NCBI GenBank assembly: GCA_032358255.1
Contig: JAULBX010019079.1
Span: 1-64,000 of the forward strand
Direction: 5' to 3'
DNA length: 64,000 bases
Source: Heterotrichella gracilis
Lineage: Eukaryota > Sar > Xanthophyceae > Tribonematales > Xanthonemataceae
In this document: one piece after another, positions 57,159 through 64,000 of the stretch
Layout: every line of letters begins with the position of its first letter
Numbering within the stretch: the stretch's first letter is position 1
Notes under the pieces: generated by a model
Databases searched by the model: none
What the model was told of the DNA's origin: nothing
Seen by the model: the letters and a program-made list of their open reading frames with translations, nothing else
Position numbers and translations under genes: made by a program

Positions 57159-59291
57159 TCATGCTGTTTCTCCATCCGACCAGTAGGCGGTTGCGCTGAT
57201 GTCGTGGCCGCGCCACTCAGCCTTCTCCTGATCACTCAAACGCCTGACGCCGCCCACAAACCTGCACCCAGGCAGAGCAAACCCTTGTTAGGGTATAATA
57301 CAACAAAAAGCTAACCTGGCTTCAAAGCTGGAAAGCAGATACTTACTTACTTACAACAAAAAAGCGCACAATCTTCCAATGCTTCTGGGATCACCGTACC
57401 ACATACTCTCTCAATTCCTGGGTGGAGGTATGCAATAGTAGAGGTGTCGTGCATTTAATGCTCTTTAGGACCCACACCCACAGTGCCTTGCAGACTAATC
57501 TCACGATGAACCATGCAGCACTTCTTGAAGACAGGACTGCATGGCATAACCATCGGCGCATGCATGGCATGATGTGGCATAACCATCGGCGCGTGCATGC
57601 CACTTTGGGCACCCATGATGACCCCGCCCTTTGCCCTCACCCAAAAGAGAAATCCCCGTTGACCACCGCCTCCTTCCCCGGGTGCAGCGGGGCGCGCACA
57701 GTTCGCCACGCCGAGGCGGGTGGGTACTGCTTGAAGGCCAGGGTTATTGAGTCCTGGGTGATTGCCTGCACGCAGCCAAACCACCAGCCAAACGGGTGGC
57801 TCTTCCTCCCCTTCCACTGCACCTCCACCTCCTCCCCTACCTCCAGCCCATCCAGGTTGCCGCTGCAGGGAAGGGGCCGGTCAGAAAGTGGGTGGTGCAG
57901 CGGACAGTGTTTCACAAAGGAAGAGCCATTCTAGGAGCCTGAGTATGTGTAGCGCTTCGTGGCAAGCGTGTGCATGTAGGGTTTAGGGTACAGGACCTCA
58001 GCCCTAGCCTCGATACATCAAGGTCAACCTTTGGAATGGTGAAACCCCACTTTTTACATGTCCAGTAGAGATTTCATTGTGTAGCTACAAATTAGGGTTC
58101 AGGACCTAAACCCTAACCTTGATACATCAAGGTCAACCGTTGGCATGGTGAAACGCTGGATTTTATACGTTCAAGTGTAAAGCATGCCTGCAGCAGGTGC
58201 CTTCAACCCTACCTACCCACCTGTACACGCTGTTGTATTGGCTGCCTGGTGGGGGCAGGCGGATCCGTTCCACAGTCAAACCACGCTCGATGACAGCTGC
58301 CATACGACCCATGGGCAGGTACCTGCAGAACACCCCTGGCTTTCAGTCGAGCACAGGTGATGCAGCTTTGCGCTTGGGAGTAGTGCGGCAGTAGGCAACC
58401 AATATGTGTGGAACACCTACCTCGCCGTGAACGTTGGGCTGGCATCCGGTGAAGCACCAATTTCCAGGCTGACCATTGAGTCATATGCAGACAGGACGAA
58501 ATCTGCAGACAAGCAGCCCCTTGTCAGCAATTGTCATCAACTCTGAAAAGGTGGGTGAGTATATAATTCAGGTGTTTTAAACAAGCAGGGCTGGGCATTT
58601 TCCCTGACCTTCTGCATCGTTGTCTAGCTCCCTATTGTAGATTTGGGTGCTGAACTCCTTTCCCGACACCAGGGAGGCATAGCGTTGCTTCCAAGAGTGC
58701 TTGGCCCACCACTCGGGGTTGGCGTGCTCAAGGATGCTGAGCAGGCGTGCCCCAAACCGGTTGGTGAACTTGTCCTCCCATAGCCAGTCAGAGGAAGCCA
58801 ACTGGTTGAGCGACCTCGAGCAACACGCAACTGCGCGCCATTCGCACCAGGTTACACCTTGCATAATAACTACAATAATAGCAGGGCGTGTGCTGATATC
58901 CTACCTTCCAGCTGGTGTATCGTAAGCAACAATTTATGGAAGTCAAGATATCTCATGCCCTCGAGGAATGCATTTGGGCATGCAAACGAACCGACAGGAG
59001 AAAAGCAAGGCACGCGCAGAGGTCGATACTCTGAAAAACACGGTGCAGAAGGTCAACGCTTCCAGATTGCAACCTGACAGACAACCGTAGCCTTTTGTGT
59101 TGTACTGGGCAGTTACCTAGGGCCAGCTCCGGGGCGGAAAGCTGTCGTAGTATGTCTTCGAGCAGGCAGTCGGGCAACGTCTCCAGCTTCAATCTGCACT
59201 GTTCTTTCGAGCTGACTGTCGCAGCTGTGCGGGGACCATGGCTACGTCTCGACAGAACGCTTCGGTGGAAACATGCCACGCTCACGCCCAT
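57159..59291 (-). CDS. F-box protein of the At2g26850/At3g12350 type
   Basis: Six minus-strand exons in coding order: 59291-59117, 58830-58609, 58502-58421, 58322-58221, 57862-57641 and 57261-57159, all phases consistent, 301 aa. The F-box (about residues 33-80, LETLPDCLLEDILRQLSAPE, then CCSRSLNQLASSDWLWEDKF) should bind SKP1 in an SCF ubiquitin ligase. The C-terminal half matches a plant F-box subfamily: VGEEVEVQWKGRKSHPFGWW, LAFKQYPPASAWRTV, and FVGGVRRLSDQEKAEWRG near the end. The target is unknown. The start at 59291 is one of several in-frame Met codons. It is divergently paired with the AK6 gene about 550 bp away. Intron 4 contains a telomere-like block within a tandem duplication. Confidence 0.87.
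57970..58185 (-). repeat. Tandem duplication with telomere-like sequence in an F-box gene intron
   Basis: About 85 nt starting CAGGACCT.A.CCCTA.CCT.GATACATCAAGGTCAAC (about 57988-58065) recurs at about 58102-58178. TAGGGTTTAGGGT precedes the first copy and TTAGGGTTC the second. No exon is involved. Confidence 0.85.
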
Positions 59292-59839
59292 GATACCCCA
59301 TACAAACAACATAGCCTCAGCGCACCGTAACAACAATCTACTTGCGGGACCAGATATACCAACAGGTACCCACAATCTGCTTGGCCTTGGGAAAGCACAG
59401 TGCCGTTATGTGCTTGCGTGGTTTGGCATGCCACTTTTTCCCCCGGAACCATGCCAGTCATGTGAGTCACAGGAAACCCCACTTCCGCCACCCACTTGTG
59501 ACTCTTAAAGAGCAGTAGGTGTGCAACCAAAACGCATACACAATCAACTTGGGTTTCGAATACTTATTTTCCTGCAGCCGGATAGTTGATCTCTTGTCAT
59601 ACGGATGCTACACAGATTGCGTTGACATTTTGCACTTGCATGCATGTGCACCGGCAGCGATACCCGTGCATGCAAACGATTTTACCCTCCCTTAATTACC
59701 CACAAGGGACTTACTGTAACATAACAGCTTGCAGTCTCGCCATCCTGTCACCCTGAGCTCATTCCTTGCCGCTTCACACCGCATCTGATTGGCCAAGGTC
59801 AAGCCACATTAAGCCGCCCACTTGGCGGCACCCGAGGCT
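59292..59839. promoter_or_regulatory. Shared divergent promoter region of the F-box and AK6 genes
   Basis: About 550 bp between two start codons pointing away from each other, without exons. No specific element could be named; ATGCATGC occurs near 59638-59645. Confidence 0.4.
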
Positions 59840-61327
<1,488 letters not shown>

Positions 61328-62152
61328 GAGTGGCAGCTTCAAGCTTGGCAGCGTGGTGTGTTGACTTTACAACTGCTAACGGTAGGCAGTCTCTCCAGCA
61401 TGGGCCAATTACAGGAGGAATGTGGCCTCTGGGCTGCACACAGATAAACGAGACCCAGCCAGACAACGATCAAAGTCCTGTCAACCAGTCACTGTGACTA
61501 ATAATGCAAACTGAGACAGAGTTTGGTATAAACAGTGCCAAGACCGGGCCGCTTGGTGCATGACAAGACTGGCAAAGCATGGCTGGCAAGGCATGTAGGA
61601 CTGACTGCCAATCTGGCTGTACTGCTGGAACGTATGCAACGCTGCTGACAGAAAAGGCTGCTATTCGACCTGAGAGTGCTTTGACTAGGCTGTTTTATTG
61701 AAACCTGATCAAACTTTGGCTTGGCTGACTGCACAAGTACGGGTAGATTGACATATGTTGTAGGCTCAGAAAAGAGAACCTTTGGCACGGCCGATTTTGG
61801 TTACGCAATTAGCCGTGCCATGCCTTGAAGGACCCACTAGTCTATATGCAAAAGATAAACTGGGCAAAAATTACCCCTGAAACATAAATGGCAAAGGAGG
61901 GTAAATTCTATTGTACAACATAGTAGAAAGTACAAGATTGTCAGCAACACTGACCACATATGGACTACATATGCAATCTTACTTCACCAACAACGAGAGC
62001 GAAAACTGGGTAGGGTATAACACGTTGCTGCAGGAGTTGTACAGAGTTGCGTAGTAGTACAAGGGCTTGGTAATATGCAGCGTTACGTTCAGCATTGTGC
62101 CAACAGCTGGTGACTGTACTGGGGATTGTAGTAGGCTGCGCAATTGCACCAA
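61328..62152. other. Convergent intergenic region between AK6 and the RING gene
   Basis: No exon recognised; it should contain the 3' ends of both transcripts. Confidence 0.45.
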
Positions 62153-62664
62153 TCAGGGTTGAGAAACGCCTAGCTCCTCAAACTCCATTTCCCGGGCGCA
62201 CATTGGGCACGTCTTGCTTCGCTCAAGCCACTCGAGGATGCACGCCAGGTGGAAGTGGTGCCGGCACTTTGTCATGATTTGTGGATTTTCTGCAGCAGAG
62301 AAACAGCAATCCAGTGATTTTGGCACCATGTTGTGGGGTGGACAGGCCATGAGCATGGCGTGACGCCTGCTGGGGTGATTGAAACCGAATCTAGCACTGC
62401 ATGCAGCCCCCGAAAACATACCTGGTGTGTAAGGATCAAGGCAGGTGGGGCAAATGTCTTCGTCTTCTGCCAAAGACAGGCTGGCGGCAATTTGTTGCTT
62501 CAGCTTCTCGTCAGAAAGGTCTCCTCCCTCGTTATCCTACACACCGGGTGGGGTTGAGCACTGGGTCATGCCAAGCCATTTGAGACCTTGTGTATTGGTA
62601 CAACATACCTTTGCTGAGCCAGATGTAGCAAGTGACTGCCTTTCCTTCAAGTCGCTGTCTTTAT
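62153..62664 (-). CDS. RING-H2 E3 ubiquitin ligase (C-terminal exons; 5' part unresolved)
   Basis: Three minus-strand exons in coding order, 62664-62609, 62536-62422 and 62289-62153, joined in phase to a stop at 62153-62155. The last two encode a complete RING-H2 finger: EDICPTCLDPYTP, then KCRHHFHLACILEWLER, then KTCPMCAREMEF. It recruits a ubiquitin-conjugating enzyme. The wording CPTCL...KCRHHFHLACI.EWLERS.TCP is that of a plant family of small RING proteins whose N-terminus carries Pro-rich Y.(S/A)P segments. A matching stretch (YQAPFGSPPPVVPPSSSGS) is open on the minus strand at about 63030-63100 and is probably an upstream exon. Its donor could not be fixed in phase, so I have left it out of the coordinates. 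Confidence 0.85.
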
Positions 62665-64000
62665 CTGCAAAGAGTTGGGTCCAGGCGTTATTATCTTCCC
62701 AGGAAGCACAGACACCCAGCCCAGCAACCACCATAAATGCAGGGTGATTATGGATGAGTTGGGTTTCAGGCAGCTGGGATTTTGGAAGACAGAACCATAT
62801 GTGTTTGCTCATGGTTACCTGCCACACCATACAACCGGCGAAGCCCAGTTGACCCATGGGCCCGCGAAGAGCTCTCTCCCTGCCACCACACAGTGAAAGT
62901 GTCTCACAGGAGGGCAGGAACAAGCTCAAGGCACAAACCGAGTTGAACAAACAACGTCCCATCCAATCAGAGGCGCAGCTGCGAGGTTTCTGCTTGCCTT
63001 TGACAGGAGCTGTGCGCTTTCGGAGTCTCCAGAAGGGAATGTGCTGCCTGAGCTGGAGGGTGGCACAACAGGAGGGGGACTGCCAAATGGAGCTTGGTAA
63101 CGTGCTGCACGCGCGCTGTCCGTTCTGACGTGTTCCTCATAGCTGTCGCCACTGTGCAAGCACCCACAACGTTTAGAACCCCGGTCTCCTATCAGCGTGG
63201 GTGAGGAAGCAAACACTGCGTGACACAGGGGAAACCGCACCTGTCCAGATACGAGCCACAGACCCAGTGCAATATCCTATGCAGCACAGCCCAGCAGCCA
63301 TATTCGCAGCACAAGTCCCTCACTCCGGAAGGCATTGTGTCAAATTTTGCAAGTAATATCCCTTCTCGAACCTGTCCCAACAGTTGGCGAGACGTGGGGA
63401 GTTTCGGCACTGTTGAATGCCCGGAGGCCGGGTCACTTCACCATACAGCCACGGAAACCGATGGATGAACACACTTTGTATACCAAACGAATTACGTGCA
63501 GCGCCAACGAGACGGCAGGCTTGCTAACCCAACTGCGTGTGGGGTTCGAGCCTCGACATAAACACGCACTGTCTCGTCGCTCGCGGGTGATGCGAAGGAA
63601 AGGTGATATTAGCCTGTGCAATACGGTTGTGGTAGACCCATTGAGGTTTATGTCTGGCTCCCGACAGGGCGTTTCGGCACTCCTATATTCATGCATGTTG
63701 CAAGTATATGAACCATATTTTTAAATATATGTTATTTGACTGGATTTGTTTCAATATTTTTGCTGGCTGTGCACCTCTGCATGCCTTGCCTATGAGCGTA
63801 AAAGCTGCATGATAATACCGTGACCACCGGTGTGTGTGGTGCCTGGTAAGATAGCTTGCACCTGCTCAGCAAATGACTAACGTGGCACTGGATTGAAGTG
63901 CCCATGTGTGGCACTGGTCTTCGGCTGCCATTTAATGATCAGTACAAGAACCAGTCTCATTTGGGCAGTTGCAAACTGTAGACAAAGTTCTGCTTCTTGT
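62665..64000. other. Probable 5' part of the RING gene and unassigned right edge
   Basis: About 62.95-63.12 kb probably holds an upstream exon of the RING gene (minus strand, Pro/Ser-rich). From 63.2 kb to the edge no gene was recognised. Confidence 0.4.

Noticed and set aside
63540-63570. A tRNA-like internal promoter box (GGTTCGAGCC)
   Set aside because: No matching A box, cloverleaf or anticodon arm could be drawn around it.

Overview
This window looks like nuclear DNA of a chlorophyte green alga. Genes are split by many short introns (roughly 50 to 550 nt) with GT-AG borders. Several genes have TGTAA, the usual green-algal poly(A) signal, in their 3' flank. The gene set mixes chloroplast functions (homogentisate phytyltransferase, plastid ribosomal protein uS13, a thylakoid-lumen-type protein) with general eukaryotic ones (TAF10, VPS39, AK6, MYB, F-box and RING proteins). 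Degenerate TTTAGGG/CCCTAAA telomere-type repeats lie in many introns. I saw no convincing tRNA, rRNA, CRISPR array or intact transposon. Exon borders are my reading of splice sites. For every gene called complete, the splice phases agree from exon to exon and end at a stop.

Layout: a METTL2/6-type tRNA methyltransferase fragment (-, left edge); F-box/VWA protein (+, 1.8-3.8 kb); MYB factor (+, 5.9-9.8 kb); ubiquitin-like plus DUF789 protein (+, 11.3-15.2 kb); lumen-type protein (+, 16.9-18.1 kb); FSH1/OVCA2 serine hydrolase (-, 19.0-20.7 kb); TAF10 (+, 21.4-22.3 kb); mitochondrial pyruvate dehydrogenase E2 (-, 23.2-28.0 kb); an orphan exon (+, 28.4-28.7 kb); mitochondrial carrier (-, 29.4-31.5 kb); homogentisate phytyltransferase (+, 33.0-35.1 kb); plastid uS13 (-, 36.9-37.8 kb); a small membrane protein (+, 38.3-38.9 kb); FAM114-like protein (-, 40.8-46.0 kb); VPS39 (+, 47.0-55.1 kb); F-box protein (-, 57.2-59.3 kb); AK6 (+, 59.8-61.3 kb); RING-H2 protein (-, 62.2 kb to at least 62.7 kb). 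The genes do not form one pathway, as expected in a eukaryotic nuclear genome.

The most striking feature is structural. In at least six genes (METTL, E2, carrier, FAM114-like, VPS39 and the intron of the F-box gene) short stretches of 15-125 nt, mostly exon ends, are duplicated next to the original. The copies are usually separated by degenerate telomere-type repeats. Many copies keep a usable splice site. In the FAM114-like gene one such copy is a 22-nt segment with its own AG and GT borders, and its inclusion is exactly what restores the reading frame. This suggests break repair that captured telomere-type DNA, duplicated the flanks and then fed intron and exon evolution. Intergenic regions also carry pairs of adjacent or overlapping perfect palindromes.
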